In this document: in pieces, positions 27,409 through 37,578 of the stretch
Position numbering within the stretch: position 1 is the first letter of the stretch
Layout: every line of letters starts with the position of its first letter
Assembly: GCA_905339405.1 (NCBI GenBank)
Contig: CAJPGC010000016.1
Coordinates: 1 to 64,000, forward strand
Length of the DNA stretch: 64,000 nucleotides
Direction: 5' to 3'
Source: an uncultured bacterium
GTDB lineage: Bacteria; Desulfobacterota; GWC2-55-46
Notes under the pieces: model-generated
Database searches by the model: none
What the model was told of the DNA's origin: nothing
The model's input: only the letters and a program-made list of their open reading frames with translations
Made by a program: the position numbers and the translations under genes

Positions 27409-29232
27409 ATGTCACGGGAATTCCTCAGGATGTACGAGCGTATAATAGCGCCGGCCCCGGACCACATCTCGATCGTGAGCCGGGATTACGAATACCTCGT
27501 CGTTAATGACGCCTACCTCAGGTGCCACGGGAAGAAAAGGGCGGATATCGTTGGCCGGAAGGTCCCTGACCTGCTGGGCGAGCGGATTTTCAATGAAAAG
27601 GTCAAGGCAAACCTCGACAGGTGTTTTGCCGGGGAGACGGTCAATTACAGGGAGTGGTTCGAGTTCCCGGCCTCCGGAAGAAGGTTCATGAACGTCGTTT
27701 ATTACCCTTATGTCATGGAAGGGGCAATAGAAGGGGCCGTCGTAGTCTCGAGGGACATAACCGAGTACAGGGCTGCCGAAAAGAGGCTCGAGGAGTCTGA
27801 AGAGAAGTACAGGCACCTTTTCGAGAACCTCAACGACGCGGCTTTTCTTGCCGACTGCGAAACAGGGCTGATAATCCAGACGAACATAAAGGGCGAAGCC
27901 CTTTTAGGCATGACTAGGGAAGAGATAATCGGCATGCACCAGAAGATGCTCCATCCTCCGGCGAAAGCCCTGGAGTACGCCGAAAAGTTCGCCGTTCACA
28001 TCGCCAAAGGCAAATCCGCCGACTATGAGGGCGAGGCAGTGCGAAAGGACGGGACAATCGTGCCTGTTTTCATAAGCGCCGCTCCGGTCGACATCGGCGG
28101 AAAGAAGCTCATACTCGGCCTTTTCAGGGACATCACCGCGCAAAAGCGCTCGGAAGCCGCGCTGACGGAAAGCAAAATGTTCTCTGAAAGCATAATAGCT
28201 TCGATGCAGGACGGCTTTTCAGTCTTCGACCCCCAAAGGAAGTTCATTGACGGCAACCCGGCGTTTTTCACGATGACGGGGTACACGAGGGAGGAACTCG
28301 CCGGGCTCGCCCCTCCTTTTCCGTACTGGCCCGTGAAAGAAGCCGGGGAAATCGGGCGGGCGTTCGACGACCTTGAAAAAGGCGTGCGCAGGGACTACGA
28401 GTTCAGCTTCGTTAGAAAGGACGGCACCGTTTTCCCGGTCCTCATGAGCCCCTCCCAGCTCACCGGCAAAAACGGGAAGGTCCTGAATTATTTCGCCATT
28501 TTGAAGGACATCTCCTTGAGAAAGAAGATGGAATCCGAGCTTATGAAGGCGCAGAAGCTCGACTCCCTCGGCAAGCTCGGCGGAGGGCTGGCCCATGACT
28601 TCAACAACATCCTCACGGGCATACTGAGCAACATCTCTCTGGCCATCTACTACGGACAGGGTGAGCAGCCCCTCAAGAGGCTGGAGGCGGCAGAGAAGGC
28701 CGCCCTGCGGGCGAAGGAGCTCATGAGGCAGTTCCTGACCTTCGCGAGGGGCAACGCGTCGGCTAAAAAGACCATTGACCTGCGCCCACTCATTGCCGAA
28801 TGGCCCGGCCTGGCCCTCGCGGGGTCTAACGTCAGATGCGAGGTGTCGATAGAAGAAGGGCTCCTTCCCGTGGATGGCGACGTGGAGATGCTCTCGCAGG
28901 CCATACGGAACGTCGTCGCTAACGCTGCCGAGGCCATGCCGGGCGGAGGCACAGTTAAAATAACGGCTAGCAATTTCAATGACGGCGCGCCGATGAAGGC
29001 CCCTTCAGTTATCATAAGTATAGAGGACAGCGGGACGGGCATCGCTGAAAACGACATCGACAAGATTTTCGACCCTTATTTCACTACCAAGGAAGGGGCC
29101 AGCGGGCTCGGGCTTGCCACCGCCTATTCTGTCATAGACGACCACGGCGGCCTCATCGAGGTCGACTCCAGGCCTTCAATCGGCACTACCGTCTCGATTC
29201 GCCTGCCTGCAGCTCCGGTGGTGCTGCACTAA
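27409..29232 (+). CDS. Triple-PAS sensor histidine kinase
   Basis: A 607-residue soluble kinase with three PAS domains (about 5-125, 135-250 and 265-380), a HisKA helix with phospho-acceptor His396 in LAHDFNNIL, and an ATP-binding domain with NVVANAAEAM, DSGTGI and SGLGLATAYSVI. No membrane segments and no receiver domain. A cognate regulator is not adjacent, so the partner is likely elsewhere. The ligand of the PAS domains is not inferable. Confidence 0.9.
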   Translation: MSREFLRMYERIIAPAPDHISIVSRDYEYLVVNDAYLRCHGKKRADIVGRKVPDLLGERIFNEKVKANLDRCFAGETVNYREWFEFPASGRRFMNVVYYPYVMEGAIEGAVVVSRDITEYRAAEKRLEESEEKYRHLFENLNDAAFLADCETGLIIQTNIKGEALLGMTREEIIGMHQKMLHPPAKALEYAEKFAVHIAKGKSADYEGEAVRKDGTIVPVFISAAPVDIGGKKLILGLFRDITAQKRSEAALTESKMFSESIIASMQDGFSVFDPQRKFIDGNPAFFTMTGYTREELAGLAPPFPYWPVKEAGEIGRAFDDLEKGVRRDYEFSFVRKDGTVFPVLMSPSQLTGKNGKVLNYFAILKDISLRKKMESELMKAQKLDSLGKLGGGLAHDFNNILTGILSNISLAIYYGQGEQPLKRLEAAEKAALRAKELMRQFLTFARGNASAKKTIDLRPLIAEWPGLALAGSNVRCEVSIEEGLLPVDGDVEMLSQAIRNVVANAAEAMPGGGTVKITASNFNDGAPMKAPSVIISIEDSGTGIAENDIDKIFDPYFTTKEGASGLGLATAYSVIDDHGGLIEVDSRPSIGTTVSIRLPAAPVVLH

Positions 29233-29244
29233 GGCGGCCCGTTC

Positions 29245-29868
29245 TCACCCCGGAGAGTAGTCCGGGTCCATCGTATCTTTTGTCTCGGCTTCCATGAACC
29301 TCAGCCCCCGCGTATACGGGTGCTGCTCGCCGTTGGCGTAAGCCTTCGCTATGTCAGCGTACATCTCCCTTGCCTCCTCTACGTTCCGCCTGTTCGTGAT
29401 TATGTCGTGTGCGAGGTTCAATGCCAGGAAGTTCATGGCCTCGCTCTGGCTCCTCGATGAGAGGGTGCCGGCCGTCCTCTCGGCTATGATGCTGCCGTCG
29501 AACCTAGCCAGGTCGCTGAACTTCTCCTCAGGCACTTCATAAGCGACCACCTGCTCGAGCGTGTCCCTGTGCGGGCTCGGGAAACTGTGGTCTATCACGT
29601 CCCTTCTTACCGTCATCTCCAGCCAGGGCCCGGCGTCGTGCCATGTGAGGAGTTGGCCGGTGATGCCGTCGGGAGCGCCGTATTTCGCGAGCATGGCGTC
29701 GGCCGCAGCCGCGGCTTCCTTTGGCCAGGAGGAGGCGGCGTCTTTTGCCGTCTTCACCGTGAAAGAGACCTCCGGGCGGGCGGCCGCGCCTATTGAACAA
29801 TCAAAAAACATCAGCGAGAACGTTGCGGCTGACAGGGCAGCCAGCAGGAATATCTTTTTTCTTTTCAT
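29245..29868 (-). CDS. Periplasmic protein of unknown family
   Basis: A 207-residue exported protein. The N-terminal segment MKRKKIFLLAALSAATF...DCSIGAAA is a signal peptide; Cys at about 24 is not in a clear lipobox. The mature part contains WHDAGPWLEMTVRRDVIDHSFP and a helical end with ALNLAHDIITNRR. ATG 29868 is picked because GGAGG lies 7 bases upstream; the long upstream extension has no ribosome site. It is convergent with the kinase gene. I do not recognise its function. Confidence 0.7.
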   Translation of the reverse strand: MKRKKIFLLAALSAATFSLMFFDCSIGAAARPEVSFTVKTAKDAASSWPKEAAAAADAMLAKYGAPDGITGQLLTWHDAGPWLEMTVRRDVIDHSFPSPHRDTLEQVVAYEVPEEKFSDLARFDGSIIAERTAGTLSSRSQSEAMNFLALNLAHDIITNRRNVEEAREMYADIAKAYANGEQHPYTRGLRFMEAETKDTMDPDYSPG

Positions 29869-30100
29869 GGATTTTCCTCCCATGTTCCTGCAATAAAGCA
29901 TAACACCTGCGCCCGGCGGCGCAAGCAGGGTTGAAAAAAACCGGGCCCGGGAGTGGCGGAACGGAAAAACCCGGGTATACTTTTCCCTATCCAATCCAGA
30001 GTTGCAGTAAAACTGGTACGCGCCGTATGGCCAACGGCCGCGCAATAGGGGAGGGGCATGAAGCCGATGGAAAAAACAGACCACCTGGAGATGAACGCCT

Positions 30101-30727
30101 ATGGAGAAAGCGCCACGTTCAAGCTTCATGGAAAAAGCGGAAAGCCGGGGGCGCTTAAGGTCCGGAGCCGCCCTGCTGCTCATTCTGATCGCTGCCGTAT
30201 TCAACCTGCCGGGGTCCGTGGCAAAGTTCGTGATGCTGGAGAAAGCGGTGATGAACGCCGTCTCAGGAGAGGACATAGCTGAAGCGGGCAGGCGTGAGAT
30301 TGAAAAAAGCCTCGCGGAAAGACATTACTGGGGGGGCATGGTCGCGGCCGTGAACCCGTCGCTTACGAGCTTCGAGGTCAACGAGATAGGCCGGGCCATC
30401 ATAAGGTACAGCGGCCAGTACGGCCTTTCTCCGAGGCTCATAGTGGCCATCATCATGGTCGAGTCGAACGGCAGGGTCTACGCCGAAAGCCCGAAGGGGG
30501 CGCAGGGGCTCATGCAGGTGATGCCCTTCTGGAAAAACGAGCTTGGCATCAAGGGCACGCTTTTCGACATCGACACCAATATCCGGGCCGGCACGCACAT
30601 CCTCGCGGAGAACATAAAGGAGAGGGGCTTCGAGGACGGGATAGCGCTTTACTACCGCGGGAACCTTCCGGTAAGCGGGGCTTCCTATCTCGGTAAGGTG
30701 CAAAAAGCGATGCAGTCCATAAGCTGA
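30101..30727 (+). CDS. Lytic transglycosylase (SLT domain)
   Basis: A 208-residue murein-cleaving protein. Residues about 20-45 are a signal anchor. The SLT domain holds the catalytic Glu in IIMVESNGRVYAESPKGAQG, followed by GLMQVMP and the DIDTNIRAGTHIL block, all of the Slt/MltC-type fold. It ends soon after ALYYRGN. ATG 30101 has GGAG 10 bases upstream; ATG 30128 is an alternative. The 29869-30100 spacer shows nothing else. Confidence 0.88.
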   Translation: MEKAPRSSFMEKAESRGRLRSGAALLLILIAAVFNLPGSVAKFVMLEKAVMNAVSGEDIAEAGRREIEKSLAERHYWGGMVAAVNPSLTSFEVNEIGRAIIRYSGQYGLSPRLIVAIIMVESNGRVYAESPKGAQGLMQVMPFWKNELGIKGTLFDIDTNIRAGTHILAENIKERGFEDGIALYYRGNLPVSGASYLGKVQKAMQSIS

Positions 30728-30804
30728 CTCTTGATTTCATTTGCCACTCAGGGCCCTGTATTATATGATGATAAGATTAGAAAACAGGGTAAAAGGAGCG
30801 GGAG

Positions 30805-31227
30805 ATGAAACTCAGGATCCAGGTCGGCCAGCCCAAGGGCTTTGACGCGGGGGACGGCACGAATTCCTTCATAGCAACGGTAGTAGAGGGTCTTAGCGGT
30901 TCCAGGGAGGTCGACGCGCTCGCGCGTGCCGCGGACGTGCTGGCGGGAAACAAGACCGTCGAGAAGCTCACTGAGCACTGGTTCGTTTTGAGCTGCTCTC
31001 CGATAAAGTACATGGACAGCGTCATCACGAGCCTTCTTTTGATACCCAGGTACAAGACAAAGGTCTCCCCGCTTGATACGCTCGCAGGGGGTGAGAGGCT
31101 CGTGTTCAACGTGGTCTGGAGGCAGGACGGCCAGCCCTGGGACAACGAGTCGGTGAGGGCCGCGCAGAACGACGGCATCGAGATAGGCGGCATGCTGGTC
31201 GCCAACGCGGAGATGGTAAAAGAGTAG
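30805..31227 (+). CDS. Hypothetical protein, 140 residues
   Basis: A soluble protein with no signal peptide or membrane helix, preceded by GGAGCGGGAG. Blocks include MKLRIQVGQPKGFDAGDG and ERLVFNVVWRQDGQPWDNE. It forms its own small unit ended by a terminator. No family recognised. Confidence 0.65.
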   Translation: MKLRIQVGQPKGFDAGDGTNSFIATVVEGLSGSREVDALARAADVLAGNKTVEKLTEHWFVLSCSPIKYMDSVITSLLLIPRYKTKVSPLDTLAGGERLVFNVVWRQDGQPWDNESVRAAQNDGIEIGGMLVANAEMVKE

Positions 31228-31246
31228 GATTATATTGATAGTACAG

Positions 31247-31280
31247 AAAGCCAGGGCCGTCCGGCCCTGGCTTTTTTTTA
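31247..31280 (+). terminator. Rho-independent terminator
   Basis: AAAGCCAGGGCCG pairs with CGGCCCTGGCTTT across two bases, followed by eight T. Confidence 0.88.
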
Positions 31281-31356
31281 TTTACTTCCGGCGGCTGTAT
31301 AATAATATTGTCTGCTGATTCTGATATGCTGAGGATATTCCGTAAAGGAGCGCTGA

Positions 31357-32418
31357 ATGGCTGTGAAGGCATTTAAACCCGCGATAGCCGCTTTTTTGCT
31401 GGCACTGGCTGCCGCGATATATTTCTATTACGCCAGGGAAGGCAAGCCGCCGGGGTATATCGAGACAACCGGCGTAATCGAGGCGGCCGAGGCCGAGCTC
31501 TCATCTAAAATTGCGGGCAGGATAAGCTGGCTCTGCTGCGTTGAAGGGGGACGCGTGGAAGCTGGCGCGGCCGCCGTCAGGCTGGAAGCGTCCGAGCTTG
31601 AGGCAAGGCTCCTCGAAGCGCGCGCGGATGCAGTGGCTGCTGCCGAGGCGGTCAGCGAAGCAAGGATTGGCGCGGAGAACGCGGCCGTCGAGAGGGAAGC
31701 TTCCGCTTCAGTTGTAGAGGCCGCGGCAGCGGAAACCGACAGGGCGGCTGCCCTCGAAAAGGAAGCGAGCGAGAACTACAAGCGGGCCCAAAACCTTTTC
31801 GACGGCGGGTACATATCAAGGCGCGACCTCGACAGCGCACGGGCCGCTTATGAGTCGAACCTCGGGCTTTTGAATTCCGCACGCGCCCGCTCTAAGAGCT
31901 CGCAGGCTGACTTGAGGGGCGCTGGAGTGGCCATAAGGGGCGCGAAGGCCCGTATAGCGTCGGCAATGGCCAGAAAGGAAGCAGCTGAAGCCCAGGTCGA
32001 GGTGATCGCCTCGCAGCTCAGGGACACGGAGATAGTCTCGCCGGTTTCCGGCATAGTCTCGTACAAGGCCTTCGAGGCCGGCGAGTACTTAACGCCAGGG
32101 GATGCCGTTTATACGATCTACAACCCGTCTCAAATTTGGGCGAGGGTCGATATAGAAGAGAGCAGGGTAAGTGATATAAGGCTCGGGAGCCGCGCGGCGA
32201 TAACCCCTTCGGGAGGCGGCCGCTCGTTCGATGGGCGCGTCATGGAGATAGGCGAGCTCGGCGGCTTCGCGACCCAGCGGGACGTAACCAGGGGAAGGCC
32301 GGACATAAAGACCTTCAGGGTAAAGGTCAGGGCAGATGCCTTGGAAGGCTTTCTGAAGCCGGGCATGACCGTGAACGTGAGGATATACCTCGACGATGGG
32401 CAACGTGAAGGCGATTGA
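31357..32418 (+). CDS. HlyD-type adaptor of ABC-2 exporter
   Basis: A 353-residue membrane fusion protein: one N-terminal anchor (about 8-25), a lipoyl-like segment (GRISWLCCVEGGRVEAG), a very long Ala/Glu-rich helical hairpin (about 80-215), then beta-barrel strands (VSPVSGIVSYKAFEAGEYL). The layout is like YbhG. It ends inside the ATPase gene, overlapping by 23 bases. Confidence 0.86.
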   Translation: MAVKAFKPAIAAFLLALAAAIYFYYAREGKPPGYIETTGVIEAAEAELSSKIAGRISWLCCVEGGRVEAGAAAVRLEASELEARLLEARADAVAAAEAVSEARIGAENAAVEREASASVVEAAAAETDRAAALEKEASENYKRAQNLFDGGYISRRDLDSARAAYESNLGLLNSARARSKSSQADLRGAGVAIRGAKARIASAMARKEAAEAQVEVIASQLRDTEIVSPVSGIVSYKAFEAGEYLTPGDAVYTIYNPSQIWARVDIEESRVSDIRLGSRAAITPSGGGRSFDGRVMEIGELGGFATQRDVTRGRPDIKTFRVKVRADALEGFLKPGMTVNVRIYLDDGQREGD

Positions 32419-33406
32419 GACGGTAGACCTCGTTAAGAGGTACGGCACGCTTACGGCGCTCGGCGGCGTGAGCCTTGAGGTGCCGGAAGGGGAGTTCTTC
32501 GGTCTCCTCGGCCCTAACGGCGCAGGCAAGACGACTCTTATAAGGATACTTACGACGCTTCTCAACCCTACTTCGGGCACTGCCCGGGTCATGGGGCTCG
32601 ACGTGGTTAAAGAGAGTTCCAACGTAAGGGGGCTCATCGGGGTGGTCCCGCAGGCCATGACGAGCGATCTGGACCTCACCGGCTACGAGACAATGGACAT
32701 ATACGCGAGGTTCTACGGCATGCACAGGGCCGAGCGGCGCGCCAGGATAGACGAGCTCCTCGACATGGTGGGCTTAAGGGACAGGGCAGGCGACCTTGTG
32801 GCCACCTACTCGGGAGGAATGCGCCGGAGACTCGAGATTGCCCGGGGCCTCGTGCACAAACCTTCGCTTCTCATCCTCGACGAGCCTACGATCGGGCTTG
32901 ACCCGCAGTCCCGCCACGTCGTCTGGGAGCTTCTAGAGCGCTTCAGGAAGGCCGACAGGCTTACGATCCTTCTTACCACCCATTACATGGAAGAGGCCGA
33001 ATCGCTCTGCGACCGGGTCGCCATAATAGACTACGGAAAGATAGTCGCCCTCGATACGGTGCCCGGCCTCAAGAAGGCCATCCCACAGAAAGACTCGATC
33101 GAGCTTGGAGTGGCGGGCGTTGATATGGACAGGGCAGTCGAATGGGTCAAAAAGCTCCCGGGCGTTACTTCAGCCTCTTTCGCCGAGTCGACCCTGACCG
33201 TCTTCTCCGAGCACGGGGCCGAAGCGATCCCCGCTTTGATGGAAGGGCTGAGGGGTATTGGCGGGCGCGTTACAAAGGTGACTCTCAAGGAACTGTCGCT
33301 CGAGGACGTCTTCATACATTATACCGGCAGGCCCATAAGGGAAGAGGAGGCGAAAAAAGTGAGCTTCCTTCTCGGAGCGGGCGTGCCTTCGAAGTGGGGC
33401 AAGTAG
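32396..33406 (+). CDS. ABC-2 exporter ATPase (DrrA/YbhF-like)
   Basis: A 336-residue nucleotide-binding subunit with Walker A GPNGAGKTT, signature YSGGMRRRLEIARG, Walker B LLILDEPTIGLDP and switch His in LLTTHYMEEA. The C-terminal 100 residues are the extension usual in drug or polyketide exporters of the DrrA type. The start at ATG 32396 lies inside the adaptor gene; GTG 32405 is an alternative. Confidence 0.92.
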   Translation: MGNVKAIETVDLVKRYGTLTALGGVSLEVPEGEFFGLLGPNGAGKTTLIRILTTLLNPTSGTARVMGLDVVKESSNVRGLIGVVPQAMTSDLDLTGYETMDIYARFYGMHRAERRARIDELLDMVGLRDRAGDLVATYSGGMRRRLEIARGLVHKPSLLILDEPTIGLDPQSRHVVWELLERFRKADRLTILLTTHYMEEAESLCDRVAIIDYGKIVALDTVPGLKKAIPQKDSIELGVAGVDMDRAVEWVKKLPGVTSASFAESTLTVFSEHGAEAIPALMEGLRGIGGRVTKVTLKELSLEDVFIHYTGRPIREEEAKKVSFLLGAGVPSKWGK

Positions 33407-33409
33407 CCC

Positions 33410-34531
33410 ATGCACAGGTTCCTCGCCATCTTTGAAAGGGACTTGAGGAAGTTCATCCGCAATCCGCTCGTCGTGGCGATGAGCCTCCTCATGCCCATTA
33501 TCTATCTCGTCATACTCGGCAACTCGTTCCAGGGTGAGCTGAAGAACCTCCCGGTCGCCGTCGTTGACCTCGACTCCGGCCCTTATTCCAGAAAGATCAT
33601 GGAGCTTCTGGCAGCGGTAGAGGCGGGCCCGGCGACCCTCGAGCTTGTGAGGGTCGCTGACCAGGGCTTCGCAATGGAGGGGTTGAGGCAGGGCGTATTC
33701 AAGGCCGCAATCGTCATACCGGGGGGCTTTTCGCGCGACGTAATGAGGCGGCGCTTGAGCGAGGTAGGCCTGTACCTCGACAACGCCGAGACTATCTCCG
33801 CCATGACAATAAGGGCGTCTGTCACGGCCGCGCTTTCGGAATTAAGGGACGAGTTCGTCTCCATCAGGGAGGAGAGGGGAGAGTTTCGCCTCCGTGACAT
33901 GGAGCTCTACAGGAAAATCGACTACGACCAGACGCTTATACCGGGCGTGGTGATAATGGCGATCTTCCTGGGGGCGATGACGACCGGCGCGTTCAACATG
34001 GTCATGGACAAGTTCCTCGGGGTGGAGGAGAGCTACTTCCTCACCCCTCTCTCCAAGACCGATATCGTGATGGGGCTCATCGCCAGCGGCCTTCTCATCA
34101 CGACCGTCCTCGCTCTCGTCGTGCTTTTTCTGGGCTCCCTCATGTCGGGGCTTTTCTTCTGGGGAGGGATGACATTCATGACTTTCGTCCTGATGCTGGC
34201 CGTCATCGTCCTTTCCACTCTCGGCCTTCAAGGGCTCATGTTCATGATAATGGGCAGGATAAACCACCCGAGGATAGTCGGCGTGCTCGGCGGCTTCTTG
34301 AACGTGATACTCTTTTTCCCGAGCGGGGCCATCTACCCCATCGAGAGCTTCCCGGGCTGGCTCAAGGCCTTTGCCGCCGTAAACCCCGAGACATATTCAG
34401 TCCACGCCATGAGGGCGCTCCTCTTCAAGGGCGCAGGGCTCCAGGCAGTGCAGGGCGACCTGGTATTTCTTGCGGTCTTCGCGGTCTTTTCGGTCCTTTT
34501 CGGCATGCTCGCCTTCAAGAGGGCCCTGTAG
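33410..34531 (+). CDS. ABC-2 type permease
   Basis: A 373-residue ABC-2 membrane subunit. One N-terminal helix (VVAMSLLMPIIYLVI), an extracytoplasmic region (about 50-170) and a bundle of five helices with VEESYFLTPLSKTD and FPSGAIYPIESFPGW. It completes the adaptor-ATPase-permease unit; the spacing to the ATPase is 3 bases. The substrate is unknown. Only one permease is present, so it likely acts as a homodimer. Confidence 0.9.
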   Translation: MHRFLAIFERDLRKFIRNPLVVAMSLLMPIIYLVILGNSFQGELKNLPVAVVDLDSGPYSRKIMELLAAVEAGPATLELVRVADQGFAMEGLRQGVFKAAIVIPGGFSRDVMRRRLSEVGLYLDNAETISAMTIRASVTAALSELRDEFVSIREERGEFRLRDMELYRKIDYDQTLIPGVVIMAIFLGAMTTGAFNMVMDKFLGVEESYFLTPLSKTDIVMGLIASGLLITTVLALVVLFLGSLMSGLFFWGGMTFMTFVLMLAVIVLSTLGLQGLMFMIMGRINHPRIVGVLGGFLNVILFFPSGAIYPIESFPGWLKAFAAVNPETYSVHAMRALLFKGAGLQAVQGDLVFLAVFAVFSVLFGMLAFKRAL

Positions 34532-34539
34532 GGGGCGCG

Positions 34540-34569
34540 TTGAAAAAAAGAGCGGGGCTGTGATATATT
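34540..34569 (+). promoter_or_regulatory. Probable promoter of fprA
   Basis: TTGAAA (34540-34545) and TATATT (34564-34569) with an 18-base spacer, about 50 bases before the start codon. Confidence 0.45.
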
Positions 34570-34615
34570 TTTCATATAGCCGCTGTAAACTTGCCTTTTC
34601 GGAAGGAGTTCTGTC

Positions 34616-35794
34616 ATGGAGCCGAGAAAGATAACAGAAGGCGTTTTCTGGGTAGGGGCCGTGGACTGGGACAGGAGGCTCTTCGACTCTCTCATCCCTC
34701 TTCCAGACGGCACGAGTTATAACGCGTATCTTATAAAAGGCACGGGCAAGACCGCGCTCCTCGATACCGTCGACCCGGCCATGACAGGCGTACTCATGGC
34801 CAACCTCGCTGGAGTCGAGAAGATAGACTACGTAGTAGTGCACCACGCAGAGCAGGACCATTCGGGCTCTTTGCCCGCCGTGCTTGAGAAATACCCGCTG
34901 GCGAAGGCCGTTTGCAATGCCAAGTGCAAAGATTTCCTCATGGACCTCCTGCACCTGCCGGAGGACAGGATAGTCACCGTGGCAGACGGCGAACTCCTCG
35001 ATTTGGGCGGCAAAACTCTCGAGTTCATATTCACGCCATGGGTGCACTGGCCCGAGACTACGTCGACCTTCCTCCGCGAGGACGGCATACTTTTCAGCTG
35101 CGACCTCTTCGGGTCGCACCTGTCGTTCCCGGGCCTGTACGTCGATGACGAGCAGAAGGTCTGCGAGGCCTCGAAGAGGTACTTCGCCGAGGTCATGATG
35201 CCCTTCAGGCCCACGATCAAAAAACATCTCGAGAGGCTTTCCGGGTTCGCCATTAAGACGATAGCCCCTAGCCACGGCCCGCTTTATAAAGACCCTTCCT
35301 GCATCATGGACTCGCACAGGTACTGGGTCTCGGACAAGGTCTCCAATACGGTCATTATACCGTTCGCCACGATGCACGGCTCGACCGAGATGATGGTCGA
35401 GCGCCTCGCTGGGAGCCTGTACAGGCGCGGGATAAAGGTCGAAAGGTTCAACCTCGCCAATGCGGATACAGGCAGGCTAACGATGGCGCTCGTCGACGCG
35501 GCAACAGTTGTGTTCGCCTCGCCGACGGTCCTCGGCGGGGCACATCCGCTCGTCATATCGGCCGCCTTCCTCATAAACGCGTTGAGGCCCAAGCTCAGGT
35601 ATTCGGCCATAATAGGTTCTCTAGGATGGGGCGGGAAGATGGCCGAGCAGGTGTCGGCCAACATCGGCGGCCTAAAGGCCGAGAGCCTCGGAACGATACT
35701 CGTCAAGGGCAGGCCGAGGCAGGACGACCTCGCGAAGATAGATTCTCTCGCGGAACTGATAGAGGCGAAGCATAAAGAGAGCGGAATACACTGA
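34616..35794 (+). CDS. A-type flavoprotein (FprA / flavo-diiron protein)
   Basis: Flavo-diiron protein, 392 residues, reducing O2 to water or NO to N2O in anaerobes and microaerobes. The metallo-beta-lactamase-like half has di-iron ligands in HAEQDHSG (77-84), then CDLFGSH and SHGP; the C-terminal flavodoxin half starts near residue 250 ([13 protein letters not shown]). There is no fused rubredoxin, so an electron donor must come from elsewhere. It fits an oxygen-defence role in a mostly anaerobic host. Confidence 0.93.
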   Translation: MEPRKITEGVFWVGAVDWDRRLFDSLIPLPDGTSYNAYLIKGTGKTALLDTVDPAMTGVLMANLAGVEKIDYVVVHHAEQDHSGSLPAVLEKYPLAKAVCNAKCKDFLMDLLHLPEDRIVTVADGELLDLGGKTLEFIFTPWVHWPETTSTFLREDGILFSCDLFGSHLSFPGLYVDDEQKVCEASKRYFAEVMMPFRPTIKKHLERLSGFAIKTIAPSHGPLYKDPSCIMDSHRYWVSDKVSNTVIIPFATMHGSTEMMVERLAGSLYRRGIKVERFNLANADTGRLTMALVDAATVVFASPTVLGGAHPLVISAAFLINALRPKLRYSAIIGSLGWGGKMAEQVSANIGGLKAESLGTILVKGRPRQDDLAKIDSLAELIEAKHKESGIH

Positions 35795-35811
35795 CAACCG
35801 GGAGGGCACAC

Positions 35812-36231
35812 TTGAAATCGTTCCGCAAAGAGCTTTTTTTTGAAATCCCCGCCAGGGTAGGCTTCGTCAACATCACGCCGCAGGTAGAGCAGTGCCTCAA
35901 GGAGAGCGGCGTGAAGGAAGGGCTCGTCCTCGTCAACTCCATGCACATAACCTCTTCGGTCTTCATCAACGACGACGAGAGGGGGCTCCACAAGGACTTT
36001 GTCGCCTGGCTCGAGGAGCTCGCCCCGCACGAGCCTGTCTCGCAATACAGGCACAACGACACCGGCGAGGACAACGCCGACGCCCACTTGAAGAGGACTG
36101 TCATGGGCAGGGAAGTGGTCGTGGCCGTCACGGGCGGCAGGCTTGACTTCGGCACATGGGAGCAGATATTCTACGGGGAGTTCGACGGCAGGCGAAAAAA
36201 GCGCGTGCTCGTCAAAATAATCGGGGAGTAG
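35812..36231 (+). CDS. YjbQ/UPF0047 family protein
   Basis: A 139-residue protein of the YjbQ family (some members are reported with weak thiamine phosphate synthase activity). Family blocks are [21 protein letters not shown], shortened here to [13 protein letters not shown], then [15 protein letters not shown] and [19 protein letters not shown]. It starts at TTG 35812, six bases after GGGAGG. It follows the flavoprotein by 17 bases. Confidence 0.88.
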   Translation: MKSFRKELFFEIPARVGFVNITPQVEQCLKESGVKEGLVLVNSMHITSSVFINDDERGLHKDFVAWLEELAPHEPVSQYRHNDTGEDNADAHLKRTVMGREVVVAVTGGRLDFGTWEQIFYGEFDGRRKKRVLVKIIGE

Positions 36232-36237
36232 CTCTCG

Positions 36238-37433
36238 TTGCTGGAAAAGCTGATATCGCTGGCCGGTCTCGCAATATTTCTCGCCATTGGCCTTGCCCTG
36301 TGCTCTGACAGAAAACGGATAAACTGGCGGCTCGTCGCCTGGGGCGTCGGCCTGCAGTTCGTATTCGCCGTATTAATCCTCAAGACCTACCCCGGCCTTG
36401 TCGCCTTCGACGCGGCAAGGCTCGCCATGACGTCCGTCCTCGACTTCAGCGACATAGGCTCGCGCTTTTTCTTCGGCACTCTCGTCAGCGACGTCAACAT
36501 CGGCGCCATCTTCGCCTTCAAGGTCCTTCCGGTCATAATCTTCGTCTCATCCCTCATGGGCGTACTCTTTCATCTCGGCGTAATCCAGCTCATCGTGCGC
36601 GCGATGGCGTGGGTGATGGAGAGGACCATGAAGGCCTCGGGCGTTGAGGCCCTGATGGCGGCCATGTTCGTCTTCATGGGGATTGAGGCCACGACGAGCG
36701 TGAAAGAGTACCTCCGCAAGATGACCACCTCGGAGATGTTCACGGTAATGACCGCCTTCATGTCGACCATCGCCGGGTCTGTAATGGCTGTTTACGTCAG
36801 CTTCGGGGCGTCTGCCGGGCATTTGCTTGCGGCTTCCGTCATGAGCGCGCCCGCGGCCATAGTCATATCCAAGCTCATGCTGCCCGAGAGCGAGGCAATA
36901 AGCGTGAACGAAGGCAGGGGCCTGCTGAAGACGGCGACGTAAACATAATCGAGGCCGCCGCCAACGGCGCGTCAGACGGACTTCGCCTCGCCGCCACGAT
37001 AGGCGCGATGATGCTCGCCTTCGTCGCGCTCATCGGCATGATGAACCACTTTTTCTCTTACGCTGCCACTTCCTTTGAGCAGATATCAGGATACGTCTTC
37101 ATGCCGTTTGCCTGGCTTATGGGCGTGCCCTGGGAGGACTGCGGCAAGGTAGGCGAGCTTCTGGGAATAAAGGTCGTCTTCAACGAGTTCATCTCGTACC
37201 AGAAGATGCAGGGGATGATAGAAGCTGGCGTTCTTCAGCCGAGGTCGGTGACGATCGCCACTTACGCCCTTTGCAGCTTCGCGAACTTCGGGTCGATTGC
37301 CATTTTAATCGGCGGTATCGGGTCGATTGCGCCGGAGAGGAAAAAGGAGATTGCGCGCCTCAGCCTCAAGGCCTTGCTCGCCGGGGTGCTGGCGAGCTTC
37401 ATGACCGCGACGATAGCGGGGCTGCTGGTGTAA
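36238..37433 (+). pseudogene. nupC-like nucleoside transporter, frameshifted
   Basis: Concentrative nucleoside transporter family. Frame one (TTG 36238 to TAA 36942, 234 residues) covers the N-terminal half including GVIQLIVRAMAWVMERTMK and MFVFMGIEATTSVKEYL. The second half resumes in another frame from about 36915, reading EDGDVNIIEAAANGASDGL and continuing through NEFISYQKMQ and CSFANFGSIAILIGG to 37433. One missing G in the GGGG run near 36918-36921 restores a product of about 398 residues, the family norm. This is a genuine mutation or an assembly error; no slippery heptamer suggests programmed shifting. Confidence 0.88.
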
Positions 37434-37437
37434 GTTT

Positions 37438-37466
37438 GTCATTCTGAGCGGAGCGAAGAATCTCGT
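37438..37466. repeat. Left inverted flank of AT-rich island
   Basis: A 29-base copy of the common GTCATTCTGAGCG...GAAGAATCTCGT repeat, starting five bases after the nupC stop. Its reverse complement recurs at 39084-39112 (26 of 29 matching). Confidence 0.8.
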
Positions 37467-37487
37467 CTATACCGCTTGGGCAGTTGG

Positions 37488-37560
37488 GTAGGGTGAGCTG
37501 TGCCCACCAATTAAGATGAGATTTTCACATCGCGGAAACGATGGGCGGAGCACACCTTAC
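37488..37560. repeat. 73-bp imperfect palindrome
   Basis: GTAGGGTGAGCTGTGCCCACC at the left is matched by the inverted GATGGGCGGAGCACACCTTAC at the right. This is a typical small interspersed palindrome. A partial copy of its arm (GTAGGGTGTGCACCGTCCACC, 39116-39136) lies at the far side of the island. Confidence 0.7.
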
Positions 37561-37578
37561 AAGACTTAGGAGAGGGAA

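Noticed and set aside
36900-36945. Programmed frameshift in nupC
   Set aside because: No slippery heptamer or downstream pseudoknot is visible; a single lost G explains the shift better.
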